This document shows positions 1-8,877 of a DNA stretch of 64,000 nucleotides, in pieces. Each line of letters starts with the position of its first letter. Positions within the stretch are counted from its first letter, which is position 1. The translations under genes were made by a program, and so were the position numbers. The stretch comes from JACMLX01 sp040384325. GTDB taxonomy: Bacteria; Gemmatimonadota; Gemmatimonadetes; Gemmatimonadales; Gemmatimonadaceae. Under the pieces are notes generated by a model. That model made no database searches. It saw nothing but the letters and a program-made list of their open reading frames with translations, and was not told the DNA's origin. The stretch lies in the NCBI GenBank assembly GCA_040384325.1, contig JAZKJL010000003.1:248001-312000 (forward strand). The letters are read 5' to 3'.

Positions 1-106
1 GCAGGCATGGCCATACACTGCTCGTGGCTCGGCGTGATTGGCAAGGGGACATGCGAAAGACTAATCGCGCCTCGGCAACACCCATCACCATTTTCATGCA
101 CTGACT

Positions 107-179
107 CGCACCCCGATGCACAGCGGGGTGCGGATGCAATCAGGGCCGACATGGCGAAGCACGCGACGCCGGCCCTGAT
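107..179 (-). terminator. Two consecutive hairpins downstream of the LVIVD-repeat gene
   Basis: Two perfect inverted repeats lie just past the stop codon of the minus-strand gene ending at 203. One has a 10-base stem (139-148 with 170-179) and a 21-base loop. The other has a 9-base stem (107-115 with 124-132) and an 8-base loop. Neither has a strong T tract, so intrinsic termination is only likely. Nothing else convincing lies in bases 1-202; short open frames there show no recognisable protein. Confidence 0.5.
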
Positions 180-202
180 CACAGCAACGTCACCGCTGCG
201 CG

Positions 203-2242
203 TTACGGAACGACCGTCGCGCGCTCCTCGAGCTTCGCGGCCCAGAGGCCGGAGTTGAAGTCGGTGAACAACACCCGACCCTTCCACGGCATCGCGTTCA
301 TCACGAACGGTGCATTGGCCGTCAGTGCCTTCGGATCGTACGGCTTGAACACCGCGATCTCGCGACGCTGTTCGGCCAGGTTGCCGAGCAACTCGCCGCT
401 CACGTCCACCACCCGCACGCCACCATCGTAGTAGGCCTGATACAGCACGTCGTTCTCGACGATGATGTCGTGTGCGCCGTAGTCCTCGAGGTGATAGCGG
501 CCGACCTTCTTCATGTTCATGGGATCGGTGGCGTCCACGATGTGCACGTAGCCTCCCGACGTCTGCGCCACGCCACCGGCCTGGCCCAGCGTGGGGCCGT
601 AGTTGGTGCCTTCCCACACGCGGCCGGCGCGGTTCATCTCCTCGTCACCGATGAAGAGGTACGTCTTGCCGGTGCTGGCCTGCACGTACGGATAGATCTC
701 GTGTCCCGAGTTGATCGGGAAGACATTGATCAGCCGCGGCTTCTCGATCGTGCCGCCCCACTTGCCGTTGCCCACGTCCACCAGCACCGTGCCCGCGCCA
801 CCCTGTGCCGAGTAGGCGATGCCGTCGCGAACCCAGAGGTCGTGGATACGCGCGCCCGGATGCTTGTATTCGCTCACGTAGCGGGGCTTGGTGATGTCCT
901 TCGCATCGATGATCACGTACTTCTCGCCGCCGCTGATGGCGAAGATGTGATCGTTGGTGGCGAAGATGTTGTGCACGCCGCCGGTGAGCTGCTCGTTGAA
1001 CACCGCCGCCACCTTGGGGTGGGCCGGGACGGCGAGGTCGAGGATCACGATGCCGTTGACGCGGTTCGAGGCGCCTTCGCGCGACAGCACCGCGAAGCGG
1101 CCGTCGGGCGACACCGTCACGTCGTTGATGGTGCGAGCGTCAACCCGGATCGAGTCCGTCTTGACGATGTTGTTCATGTCGGTGATGTCGAAGATCAGCG
1201 CGTAGCCGTCGCCGCCCCAGGTGCCCACCACGCAGTAGTCGCGCCCGTCCTTGCCGGTCCACGGCCAGAGATCCGAGGTGGCGGTGGTGTTCACGATGCC
1301 GCGACCGGTGATCGAGATGCGACGGCGCACGTCGCGCGGCTTGACGTCCAGCACCGTGCGCGCCACCGCCACGCCCGACTGCGCCAGCAACGTGAATCGG
1401 CCCGGCGCATTGGCGGTGAAGAGTGGCGTGCCGTCGGGTGCCCGGTCGATGATCGCGGGGCCGCCGGGTGCGACGGTCGTGTCGTCGGGCGTGTAGACGA
1501 AGCTCCAATCGACCTTGGCATCGTTCACCGCCTCGCCATTCGCACGTCGCGGGATCGCCATCAGGTGCACCACGTCGCCAGTGCTGATCGTGGTCTCCTT
1601 GATGCCGCTCTCGATGCGCGCCACCGGACTCGCCGCCACCGTGTATCGCGTCTCGGCCGTGATGCCTTCGGCCGCGGCCGAGATGGTCACGGCGCCGGGC
1701 TTGATGCCGGTCACGTTGCCGAAGCGGTCCACCGTCGCGATGCTCGCATCGCTGGTGCGCCAGGTGGCCGTCAGTCCCGGCCGTGGCGTCCCGTCGGCAT
1801 GTGCACCCTTGGCGGTGTGGGCCAGCATGGTGCCGGTGTAGAGCTTCCCGTTCTCGGCGGCCGCGACGGTGAGCTTGGTGAGCGTCGGCCACGAGACGGT
1901 GACCGGGATGTCCAGCGCCACCGACGCGATGCCGCGACCCACGAACGCCGTCGCCGTCACCTTGAACGAGCCGGCGCGCAGAGCGGTCAGGCGTCCCTCG
2001 GCGTAACGCACCGATTCACGCGGGCCACCCACGCGCAGCGGGGCGTCAGGAATCGCCTTCCCGGCCGAATCGTAGGCCGTGATCTTGAGCGACACACTCT
2101 CGCCGGCCTTCATGGTCACGCGGGCCGGCTCCGCCACCAGCCGGGCGACCCCGACGGTGTACTGGGCAGCGACGCCCGACGACAGCGCCAGCGTCGTCGT
2201 GAGGACTGCGGTGACGCGGCGAATGCAGCGCGCTACGTTCAT
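203..2242 (-). CDS. Secreted bacterial Ig-like and LVIVD-repeat protein
   Basis: The 679-residue product opens with a Sec signal peptide (a hydrophobic run ending at ALSSGVAAQ). Two Ig-like regions follow, at about residues 28-110 and 115-205; the second has the BIG2 hallmark TSDASIATVD. From about residue 330 to the end there are LVIVD-type beta-propeller repeats, with phrases such as ALIFDITDMN, YVIIDAKDITKP and VRVVDVSGELLG. LVIVD proteins are surface or secreted propellers of unknown binding partner. The ATG at 2242 is preferred over an upstream in-frame start because GGGGAG lies 8 bases before it and the signal peptide then begins properly. It diverges from a second propeller gene across about 90 bases. 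No enzymatic motif is visible. Confidence 0.85.
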   Translation of the reverse strand: MNVARCIRRVTAVLTTTLALSSGVAAQYTVGVARLVAEPARVTMKAGESVSLKITAYDSAGKAIPDAPLRVGGPRESVRYAEGRLTALRAGSFKVTATAFVGRGIASVALDIPVTVSWPTLTKLTVAAAENGKLYTGTMLAHTAKGAHADGTPRPGLTATWRTSDASIATVDRFGNVTGIKPGAVTISAAAEGITAETRYTVAASPVARIESGIKETTISTGDVVHLMAIPRRANGEAVNDAKVDWSFVYTPDDTTVAPGGPAIIDRAPDGTPLFTANAPGRFTLLAQSGVAVARTVLDVKPRDVRRRISITGRGIVNTTATSDLWPWTGKDGRDYCVVGTWGGDGYALIFDITDMNNIVKTDSIRVDARTINDVTVSPDGRFAVLSREGASNRVNGIVILDLAVPAHPKVAAVFNEQLTGGVHNIFATNDHIFAISGGEKYVIIDAKDITKPRYVSEYKHPGARIHDLWVRDGIAYSAQGGAGTVLVDVGNGKWGGTIEKPRLINVFPINSGHEIYPYVQASTGKTYLFIGDEEMNRAGRVWEGTNYGPTLGQAGGVAQTSGGYVHIVDATDPMNMKKVGRYHLEDYGAHDIIVENDVLYQAYYDGGVRVVDVSGELLGNLAEQRREIAVFKPYDPKALTANAPFVMNAMPWKGRVLFTDFNSGLWAAKLEERATVVP

Positions 2243-2334
2243 GACACGAACTCCCCGGATCGGGTGAAAACCTGCGACTGGCACGGGTGCAGCTGCTGCC
2301 TCAATCGGCCCGCCATCGTGCGGTGCAACGAGCG

Positions 2335-3618
2335 ATGATCATGGTCCACGTCCATCCTGCCCGCAAGCCGAACTGCTCGGCACTGCGCGCCGCCTGCGTG
2401 ATGTTGCTGGTGGCCGGCAGCACCGCCGTCGTACAGGCACAGCGGGCAACGCGACGCCCTGCCGCCAGCGCCAGCGGGGCCGCACCTGCCATCGCTCCAC
2501 CTACGGCCACCTACTGGGTCTACGTTGGCGCCGAGTCGGCCGACCGGATCCACCGCGTCCGTTTCGGGCCCGGTGGTGCGGTGGTGGAGAAGACGATCGG
2601 CATCGGCGAGCTGGCGGCGGAGATGGAAGGGCCGCATGGGCTGCAGGTGTCGCCCGACGCGAAGTTCCTCTACATGACCACCGGCCACGGCACCCCCGAT
2701 GGCAAGCTGTGGAAGTACGACCTGGCGGCAGACACGCTGGTCGGTCCCGGCATCTCGCTCGGCAAGTTCCCGGCATCGCTCGACATCACGCCCGATGGCC
2801 TCTACAGCTTCTCCGCCAACTTCAACCTGCACGGCGAGATGGTGCCGAGCAGCATCAGCGTGGTCTATACGCCGACGCTGACGGAAGTGGCACAGGTCGA
2901 AACCTGCACCATGCCGCACGGCAGCCGCATCGTGCCCGATGGCAGCATGCAGTATTCGGGCTGCATGATGGATGACCAGCTGGTGGAGATCGACACGCGC
3001 TCGTTCGCGGTGACGCGTCGCTTCTCGCTGGCGAAGGGCAAGGAAGGGCCGGTCGCGAACACGATGGCGAGCCACGAAGGGCACGACATGTCGGCGATGA
3101 CGAAGCCCGATTCCACCAAGCCGGCGGTGCCGGTGCAGATGGACATGTCGCAGGGTCATGGCATGACGATGACGTCCAGCTGTTCGCCCACCTGGGCGCA
3201 GCCATCGGCTGACGGCGCGGTGGTGTTCGTGGCCTGCAACAAGGCCGACGAGATCATCGAGGTGAACCGCGCCAGCTGGTCCATCACGCGCCGGATGGCG
3301 ACCGGTCGGGGGCCGTACAACCTCGCCGTGACGGCGGATGGCCGGCACCTCGTCGCCACCCTGAAGCAGGGAGCCGCCATCGAGATCTTCGACCTCGCGT
3401 CGGGTCGCAGTGTGGCGAGGCTTCCCACCTCCACCACCGTCGCCCACGGCGTGACCATCAGTGGTGACTCGCGCTATGCGTTCGTGAGCAGTGAAGGGGT
3501 GGGTGCGGCGCCGGGCAAGGTGGACATCTACGACATTCGGGCGCGCGCCCGGGTGGCGACAGTGGACGTGGCACAGCAGGCCAGCGGCATCACCTTCTGG
3601 AAGAGCGACGGCAAGTAG
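2335..3618 (+). CDS. Exported YncE-like beta-propeller protein with a Met/His-rich insert
   Basis: The 427-residue product has an N-terminal signal sequence (hydrophobic core around CVMLLVAGSTAVVQAQ). YncE/cytochrome-D1-like propeller blades follow, with motifs such as VSPDAKFLYMTTG, LDITPDGLYSFS and LAVTADGRHLVAT. About residues 244-286 (bases 3064-3192) form an unusual insert rich in Met and His (SHEGHDMSAM, QMDMSQGHGMTM). It resembles the flexible copper-binding loops of periplasmic copper proteins, although no copper gene is adjacent. The start may be 2335 or the ATG at 2341; ribosome-binding signals are weak. It diverges from the LVIVD gene, so the two may share regulation. Function is unknown; periplasmic location is inferred. 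Confidence 0.8.
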   Translation: MIMVHVHPARKPNCSALRAACVMLLVAGSTAVVQAQRATRRPAASASGAAPAIAPPTATYWVYVGAESADRIHRVRFGPGGAVVEKTIGIGELAAEMEGPHGLQVSPDAKFLYMTTGHGTPDGKLWKYDLAADTLVGPGISLGKFPASLDITPDGLYSFSANFNLHGEMVPSSISVVYTPTLTEVAQVETCTMPHGSRIVPDGSMQYSGCMMDDQLVEIDTRSFAVTRRFSLAKGKEGPVANTMASHEGHDMSAMTKPDSTKPAVPVQMDMSQGHGMTMTSSCSPTWAQPSADGAVVFVACNKADEIIEVNRASWSITRRMATGRGPYNLAVTADGRHLVATLKQGAAIEIFDLASGRSVARLPTSTTVAHGVTISGDSRYAFVSSEGVGAAPGKVDIYDIRARARVATVDVAQQASGITFWKSDGK

Positions 3619-3702
3619 GCGCCGCTCGACGGTACCCTGTGGAGCACCGGCCCGGCGCCAGGCCGGATGCCGCGGCGTGAGCATGCCGCGTACTTTCCGG
3701 AC

Positions 3703-3801
3703 ATGACTCCTCAATTCCGCTCCACCCTCCGGCGCGTCCTCGCCATGCAGGTGGCGGCGCTGGCGCTGCTCTGGTGGCTCCAGTCGCACTACGCAGCCTA
3801 G
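3703..3801 (+). CDS. Small single-span membrane peptide upstream of the symporter
   Basis: A 32-residue open frame starts with ATG at 3703 and stops three bases before the symporter start codon. The peptide has a basic N-terminus (RSTLRRV), a hydrophobic helix rich in Ala, Leu and Trp (AALALLWWL) and a short polar tail. Its size, composition and tight coupling to the transporter suggest a small accessory subunit. Small partners are known for other sodium symporter families, such as YhdT with PanF or MetS with MetP, but I do not recognise this one by sequence. It could instead be a translational-coupling leader peptide. Confidence 0.5.
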   Translation: MTPQFRSTLRRVLAMQVAALALLWWLQSHYAA

Positions 3802-3804
3802 GCA

Positions 3805-5502
3805 ATGCACTGGATCAACTGGCTCATCGTCGGAGTGTACCTCGCCGTCGTCGTCGTCGACGGCCTGCGACGCACCCGTGGCACCACCAACATCGAAGGC
3901 TACTTCCTCGCCAACCGCGACCTGCCCTGGTGGGCGGTCGGACTGTCGGTGATGGCGACGCAACTGTCGGCGGTCACGCTGATCGGCACCACCGGCCAGG
4001 GCGCGACCGACGGCATGCGGTTCGTGCAGTTCTACTTCGGCCTGCCGATCGCGATGGTGATCCTCGGCGTGACACTGGTGCCGTTCCTGCACGGCGCCAA
4101 GGTCTACACCGCCTACGAGTACCTCGAGCGACGGTTCGACGCCAAGACGCGGTCACTCACCAGCCTCCTGTTCCTGCTGTCACGCGGGATGTCGTGCGGC
4201 ACGATCATCGCGGCACCGAGCGTGGTGCTGTCGTCGATCTTCGGCTGGGACCTGGTGCTCTGCGTGGCGCTGATCGGTGCACCGACGGTGCTCTACACCG
4301 TGGTCGGTGGTGTGCAGGCGGTGGCGTGGGCCGACGTCAAGCAGATGTTCGTGATTGCCTTCGCGATGCTGGCCATCATCACGATCCTGATCATCCGCAT
4401 GCCGATCCCGCTCGACGATGCCCTGCACATCGCCGGTGCGGCCGGTCGGCTGCAGGTGTTCGACTTCTCGTTCGACCTGTCGAAGACCTACACATTCTGG
4501 TCGGGCATCCTCGGCGGCACGTTCCTCATGCTGTCGTACTTCGGCACGGACCAGAGCCAGGTGCAGCGGTACCTCGCCGCCCGATCGGTGGACGAGGCAC
4601 GCAGTTCGCTGCTGATGAGCGCCTACTGGAAGATCCCGCTGCAGGCGCTGATCCTGCTCACCGGCGTGCTGGTGTTCCTGTTTTACCTCTTCCAGCCGCC
4701 GCCGCTGCTCTACAACCCGACGCACAGTGCGCAGGTGGAGCAGGAGCAGCCGGTGGTGTTCGCGGACCTGCAGGCGCGCTACGCCACCGCCATCGCAGCG
4801 CGGCAGGTGGCGGCGCGCGAGGCGGCGACCATTCGACATGGCGGCGACGCGACGGCGATCAGCACCGCCGTGGAGAAGTTCCGGACCACCGAGGCCGGTG
4901 TGACTGCGATCCGCACCGAGGCGCTGGCGGCGGCGGAAAAGGCCAGTGGGGAGTCGTCACGCGACGTGAACTACATCATCCCGCGCTTCGTGCTCGACCA
5001 GCTGCCGCTCGGTTTCGCCGGCATCTTCCTCGCCGCCGTGCTGGCCGCCGCCATGTCGAGCATCGCCGCGGAGTTGAACTCGCTCTCGACGGCGACGGTG
5101 GTGGACTTCTACCAGCGGTGGCTGCGACCGGTGGCGAGCGACGCGCACTTCCTCAACGTCTCCAAGGTGGCGACGGCGGTGTGGGGTGTGTTCGCCTGCG
5201 TGGTCGCCACATACGCGGCGACACTGGGGTCGCTGATCGAAGTCGTGAATCGCTTCGGCTCGTTCTTCTACGGGTCGATCCTCGGCATCTTCCTGCTGGC
5301 GATGATCCCGCGCGTCCGTGCGCTGGGCGCGTTCATCGGCATGCTGTGCGGCATGGGTGCGGTGGCGGCGGTCGCGTTCGGGGCGCCGGAGATCAGCTTC
5401 CTCTGGCACAACCTCATCGGCGCCGCCGTGGTGGTGGCCGTCGGGTGGGTGCTCAGCCTCGGGTCTGCCGCACCGACTCCCGCCACCGGTCCTCGCGCAT
5501 GA
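3805..5502 (+). CDS. Sodium:solute symporter (SSS family)
   Basis: This 565-residue inner-membrane protein has the SSS fold. Its first helix leads into NIEGYFLANRDLPWW and a second helix with the family-typical SVMATQLSAVTLIGTTGQG segment. Later come QAVAWADVKQMFVI and a FLAAVLAAAMSSIAAELNSLST segment near the sodium site. About 75 charged, Ala-rich residues are inserted between helices at roughly 310-385, which is longer than usual. The substrate cannot be read from sequence. The start follows the 32-residue peptide by three bases, and the stop overlaps the amidohydrolase ATG (ATGA), so the three genes are probably one transcript. Transport of a product or substrate of that hydrolase is plausible but inferred. 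Confidence 0.9.
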   Translation: MHWINWLIVGVYLAVVVVDGLRRTRGTTNIEGYFLANRDLPWWAVGLSVMATQLSAVTLIGTTGQGATDGMRFVQFYFGLPIAMVILGVTLVPFLHGAKVYTAYEYLERRFDAKTRSLTSLLFLLSRGMSCGTIIAAPSVVLSSIFGWDLVLCVALIGAPTVLYTVVGGVQAVAWADVKQMFVIAFAMLAIITILIIRMPIPLDDALHIAGAAGRLQVFDFSFDLSKTYTFWSGILGGTFLMLSYFGTDQSQVQRYLAARSVDEARSSLLMSAYWKIPLQALILLTGVLVFLFYLFQPPPLLYNPTHSAQVEQEQPVVFADLQARYATAIAARQVAAREAATIRHGGDATAISTAVEKFRTTEAGVTAIRTEALAAAEKASGESSRDVNYIIPRFVLDQLPLGFAGIFLAAVLAAAMSSIAAELNSLSTATVVDFYQRWLRPVASDAHFLNVSKVATAVWGVFACVVATYAATLGSLIEVVNRFGSFFYGSILGIFLLAMIPRVRALGAFIGMLCGMGAVAAVAFGAPEISFLWHNLIGAAVVVAVGWVLSLGSAAPTPATGPRA

Positions 5503-7022
5503 AAGTCACCGTCCTGCTCCCCGCGCTCACGTTCGCTGCGCTGACGGTCGACGCGATCGCGCAGCCACCGCGCCGCCAGCTGGTGGACATCGTGATCGCA
5601 GAGGGGACCGTGATCACGATGGATTCCACGCGACGCGTGATCGATGATGGTGCGGTGGCGATCCGAGGCGATCGGATCGTGGCCGTCGGTCGCAGCCGCG
5701 ACATCCTGGCGCGCTACTCCGGGCGCGAGTTGATCAATGCCCAGCGCAAGATCGTGATGCCGGGGCTGATCGACGGCCACGGCCATGCGGGGCATGGGCT
5801 GGTGAAGTCACTCGGCATGGACACCGACGAGTGGTATCCGGCCACGGAGCAGGTGTACGCGCGCGGATCGACGGTGGACTTCTGGCGCGCCGAGGCACTG
5901 CTGACGGGCGTGGAGCGCGTGCGGTTCGGCGTGACGACGGCGCTCAGCATGTTCGGTGGTGGCGACATGATCATGCGCACCGACGAACAGAAGTACGGTG
6001 ACGCCTACCTGCAGGCCACGCAGGATGTCGGCATCCGCTACATCCTCGCGGTGGGCCCGCGGCGACCGCCCTTCCCGAACACGTTCGCCGAGTGGAGTGG
6101 TGGGACGTCGCGCGAGACGCGGGTCACGTTCGAGCAGGAACTGCAGGTGTCCGAGGCGCTGATCAAGAAGTGGCACGGGGCGGGGAACGGCCGCATCAAC
6201 CTCGCGATGGCATTCCCGACGCATCATCCGGCCGAGAATCGCGTGACCGGTGCTGCGCTGGACACACTGATCGCGCAGGCGAAGGCGACTCGCGCGCTGT
6301 CGAAGAAGTACAAGTTGCTGTTCACGCAGGACGGGCACACCACCGGATCGGTGCAGTTCGCGCACGACCGGATGGACCTTCTCGGCCCCGACGCAATCCT
6401 GTCGCACGCCACCGAGTTCACCCCAGAGGAGATCGCGATCCTCGCGCGCACGGGCACGCGCATCGTGCACAACCCGAGCGCCAATGCCGCCACCCGCAAG
6501 CGTTTCCAGCTGGTGGAGCTGCTGGATGCCGGCGTGACGGTGATGCTCGGCAGCGACGGCGTGGCACCGGATCGCAGCTACGACATGTTCCGGCACATGT
6601 TCCAGGCGATGCGCTACCACCGCTTCCACTGGCGCGACACCAACGTGCTGCCGCCGGGCAAGGTGCTGGAGATGGTGACGGTCGATGCCGCCAAGGCGCT
6701 CGGCATGGAGCGCGACATCGGCTCGCTCGAACCCGGCAAGAAGGCCGACGTGATCCTGATCGACTGGTTCCGTCCGCACATGGTGCCGATGAACATGCCG
6801 CTCTACCGCGTGGCCTACTTCGCCAACGGCAATGACGTCAGCACGGTGCTGGTGAACGGGCGGGTGCTGATGCGTGATCGTCGTGTGCTGACGGTCAACG
6901 AGACGCAGGTGCTGAACATGGCGCAGCGCGAAGCCGACCTCGCGATCCAGCGCATGGGTCTCGACTCACTGAAGCGCACGCCGGAAGGTTTCTGGGGGCG
7001 AAGTCGTTTTCCGACGCCTTGA
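5499..7022 (+). CDS. Exported amidohydrolase (Atz/Trz-like metal-dependent hydrolase)
   Basis: The 507-residue product begins with a signal peptide ending near TVDAIAQ, so it likely acts in the periplasm. It has the metal-dependent hydrolase layout. An HxH-bearing segment PGLIDGHGHAGH lies near residue 90, a His follows in FTQDGHTTG, another in LSHATEF, and the metal/catalytic Asp is in MLGSDGVAPD near residue 350. The family hydrolyses C-N bonds in cyclic amides or deaminates heterocycles; the substrate here is unknown. A much longer open frame extends upstream but overlaps the symporter antiphase, so the ATG overlapping the symporter stop is the true start. The coupling suggests extracellular processing followed by sodium-driven uptake. 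Confidence 0.85.
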   Translation: MKVTVLLPALTFAALTVDAIAQPPRRQLVDIVIAEGTVITMDSTRRVIDDGAVAIRGDRIVAVGRSRDILARYSGRELINAQRKIVMPGLIDGHGHAGHGLVKSLGMDTDEWYPATEQVYARGSTVDFWRAEALLTGVERVRFGVTTALSMFGGGDMIMRTDEQKYGDAYLQATQDVGIRYILAVGPRRPPFPNTFAEWSGGTSRETRVTFEQELQVSEALIKKWHGAGNGRINLAMAFPTHHPAENRVTGAALDTLIAQAKATRALSKKYKLLFTQDGHTTGSVQFAHDRMDLLGPDAILSHATEFTPEEIAILARTGTRIVHNPSANAATRKRFQLVELLDAGVTVMLGSDGVAPDRSYDMFRHMFQAMRYHRFHWRDTNVLPPGKVLEMVTVDAAKALGMERDIGSLEPGKKADVILIDWFRPHMVPMNMPLYRVAYFANGNDVSTVLVNGRVLMRDRRVLTVNETQVLNMAQREADLAIQRMGLDSLKRTPEGFWGRSRFPTP

Positions 7023-7040
7023 ACTCTGCGTCAGCACTGC

Positions 7041-7307
7041 AACCGCTTACTGCTGATCGCAGAAGGGCAACAGCCGCAGAACAGAACAGCCGCAGAATGG
7101 CGTGCGACGCTCGTCGCGCGCTGCTGCGTGCGTACACGGCGCCACCTTCGTAGTTTTTGAGGAACAGCGGGTCCTACGCTGTTGCAGTTCACAAATCAGT
7201 TGCGATGCTCCGAACGCGCACGACGCCGGCCGTCCGCGCACGGCCGCCCTTCTGCGGCTGTTCGGTTCTGCGGCTGTTGCAGTTCTGCGATCAAGCAGTA
7301 AGCAGTT
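7041..7307. repeat. Long imperfect inverted repeat filling an intergenic region
   Basis: The 328-base space between the amidohydrolase and the pseudouridine synthase has no credible gene. Its left arm (7041-7104) matches the reverse complement of the right arm (about 7243-7307) over roughly 60 bases with few mismatches. Both arms contain two copies of CAGCCGCAGAA spaced alike, plus CTTACTGCT and GATCGCAGAA. The loop of about 140 bases contains a further partial copy (AACAGCGGGTCCTACGCTGTT). The two flanking genes converge here, so the structure may also act as a bidirectional terminator. It looks like a REP/BIME-like or MITE-like unit. Confidence 0.75.
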
Positions 7308-7350
7308 GTTGTGACCGCCGGAGAGTCACAGCGGGCGCAGCGCGCAGACG

Positions 7351-8760
7351 TCAGAAAGCAGCGGCGCTGTCGATGCTGAGAAGCAGACCGCTGACCGGAT
7401 GCACGAACGACAGATGCTCCGCGTGCAGCAGCAGGCGTTCGCCATGGTCAGGCGCGACGCGTCCGTAGAGACGATCACCGCTGATCGGCGCATCAAGGCC
7501 TTGCGGGTGTGCGCAGTGGACTCGCAGCTGATGGGTGCGGCCAGTGTGGGGCGTGAGGGCGAGGCGCGTCCGTCGGTCGTGTCGTTCGAGGACCTGCCAC
7601 GACGTGACGGCCGGCTTGCCGTGCACCGGATCGTGGATCTGGCGCGGGCGATCATCGATGTCGGTGCGCAGCGGTAGCTCGATCAGGCCAGCGTCGCTGC
7701 GCACGTCGCCGTCCACCACCGCCACGTATCGCTTCGTGACGGCGCGCAGCGAGAAGAGGCGTTGCAGGGAGGAGAAGGTCGGTGCGTCCTTCGCCGCCAG
7801 CAGCAGGCCGGAGGTGTCGAGGTCTAGCCGATGCACCACCATCTGGCCGGTGGCGTCGGGATAACGGGCGCGCAGTCGGCTCGCCACGCAGTCCTGCAGC
7901 TGGCCGCTTCGCCCCGGCACGGAGAGAAGACCGGCCGGTTTGTGCACGACGAGCAGGTGCGCGTCTTCATGCAGTACGATCGGTTCCGATGCGTCGATCG
8001 GCGACGCACCGAACACGGGCGGCGCATCGGCGGGGAGCCCGCGCAGCATGTGCGCGAGGATCGGTCCGCACTTGCCGTGACAGGCCGGATAGAACGAGCC
8101 TGAGCGGCGGTCGCCGGAGCGGGGCGGTGCACCGAACCAGACTTCGGCCAGTGCCAGTGGGCGCAACTGCCGTCGATACGCTTCCGCCATCAGCTTCGGC
8201 GCCGCGCAGTCACCGGCACCACCGGGTGGCAGCGTGGGCGCGAAGACCTCGCGGAGTGGGCGCACTTCGCCGAGGGCATTGGTGAGGTGGTAGGTGTCCT
8301 GGATCAGCGGCAGGAGCTGGCGGGATCGCGCCGAGCGTGCATCGTCCAGTGCGCGCAGCGCGGTCACCGCATCGCCGTCAGAAAGTTCGCGTTCCAGTGC
8401 AGCGCGATCGGCGGCCAGCCCCCGCATCTCCGCGTCACCAGCCACCCACACCGCATCGCGCGCGTGGCGGTCGAACACCGGCGGCGACCATCCCGGGACG
8501 TCCCATGCACCCTGCAGCATTCCGGAGAAGGCGCGCAGGTAGCCCAGCGATCCATCAGGCGCCTGCACCACCAGCACGCCGAACATCTTGCCGTTGCCCG
8601 GCGCGTCCAGTCGCCATTCCGCCGCGGCCGACGACGACAGCCATCCCAGCATCTCGTCCGCTGCACGGCGCGCCAGCGGATGGACTGCGGTACGGTCGAA
8701 GGGGCTGGGAAATCGGTGTGGACGTTCCGACTCCGCTGGCTGCGGCGAGAACGGAATCAC
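7351..8760 (-). CDS. RluA-family pseudouridine synthase with long N-terminal extension
   Basis: The C-terminal 220 residues are a pseudouridine synthase of the RluA/RluC type. They contain the catalytic-Asp motif HRLDLDTSGLLL, preceded by LLVVHKPAGLLSVPG and followed by HTGRTHQLRVH and DRLYG. About 210 residues precede this (RFPSPFDRTAVHPLA, AAEWRLDAPGNGKMFGVLV and a helical stretch), as in the long, roughly 500-residue RluA-like subfamily. The target uridine is unknown. The start is uncertain: the frame stays open to 8868, but the first conserved segment begins near 8725. I place it at the GTG at 8760, which also limits overlap with the divergent symporter gene. Signals upstream are weak. 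Confidence 0.85.
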   Translation of the reverse strand: MIPFSPQPAESERPHRFPSPFDRTAVHPLARRAADEMLGWLSSSAAAEWRLDAPGNGKMFGVLVVQAPDGSLGYLRAFSGMLQGAWDVPGWSPPVFDRHARDAVWVAGDAEMRGLAADRAALERELSDGDAVTALRALDDARSARSRQLLPLIQDTYHLTNALGEVRPLREVFAPTLPPGGAGDCAAPKLMAEAYRRQLRPLALAEVWFGAPPRSGDRRSGSFYPACHGKCGPILAHMLRGLPADAPPVFGASPIDASEPIVLHEDAHLLVVHKPAGLLSVPGRSGQLQDCVASRLRARYPDATGQMVVHRLDLDTSGLLLAAKDAPTFSSLQRLFSLRAVTKRYVAVVDGDVRSDAGLIELPLRTDIDDRPRQIHDPVHGKPAVTSWQVLERHDRRTRLALTPHTGRTHQLRVHCAHPQGLDAPISGDRLYGRVAPDHGERLLLHAEHLSFVHPVSGLLLSIDSAAAF

Positions 8761-8877
8761 GCGAGCGTCGGCGTCGGGAATCGTGCGGCGGGAACCGGCA
8801 TGCGCGCATGGTAGCGGGACCGCGCACGCCCCTCCAGCTTGGGGCATGACGAACCACACCCCTGCCATCCAGCGCCC

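Noticed and set aside
470..2338. Long plus-strand open frame opposite the LVIVD gene
   Set aside because: It is His/Arg/Asp-rich antisense sequence in high-GC DNA, while the opposite strand encodes a coherent signal peptide and known domains.
2239..4092. 617-codon minus-strand open frame
   Set aside because: It lies antisense to the YncE-like gene and the symporter and has no recognisable domain.
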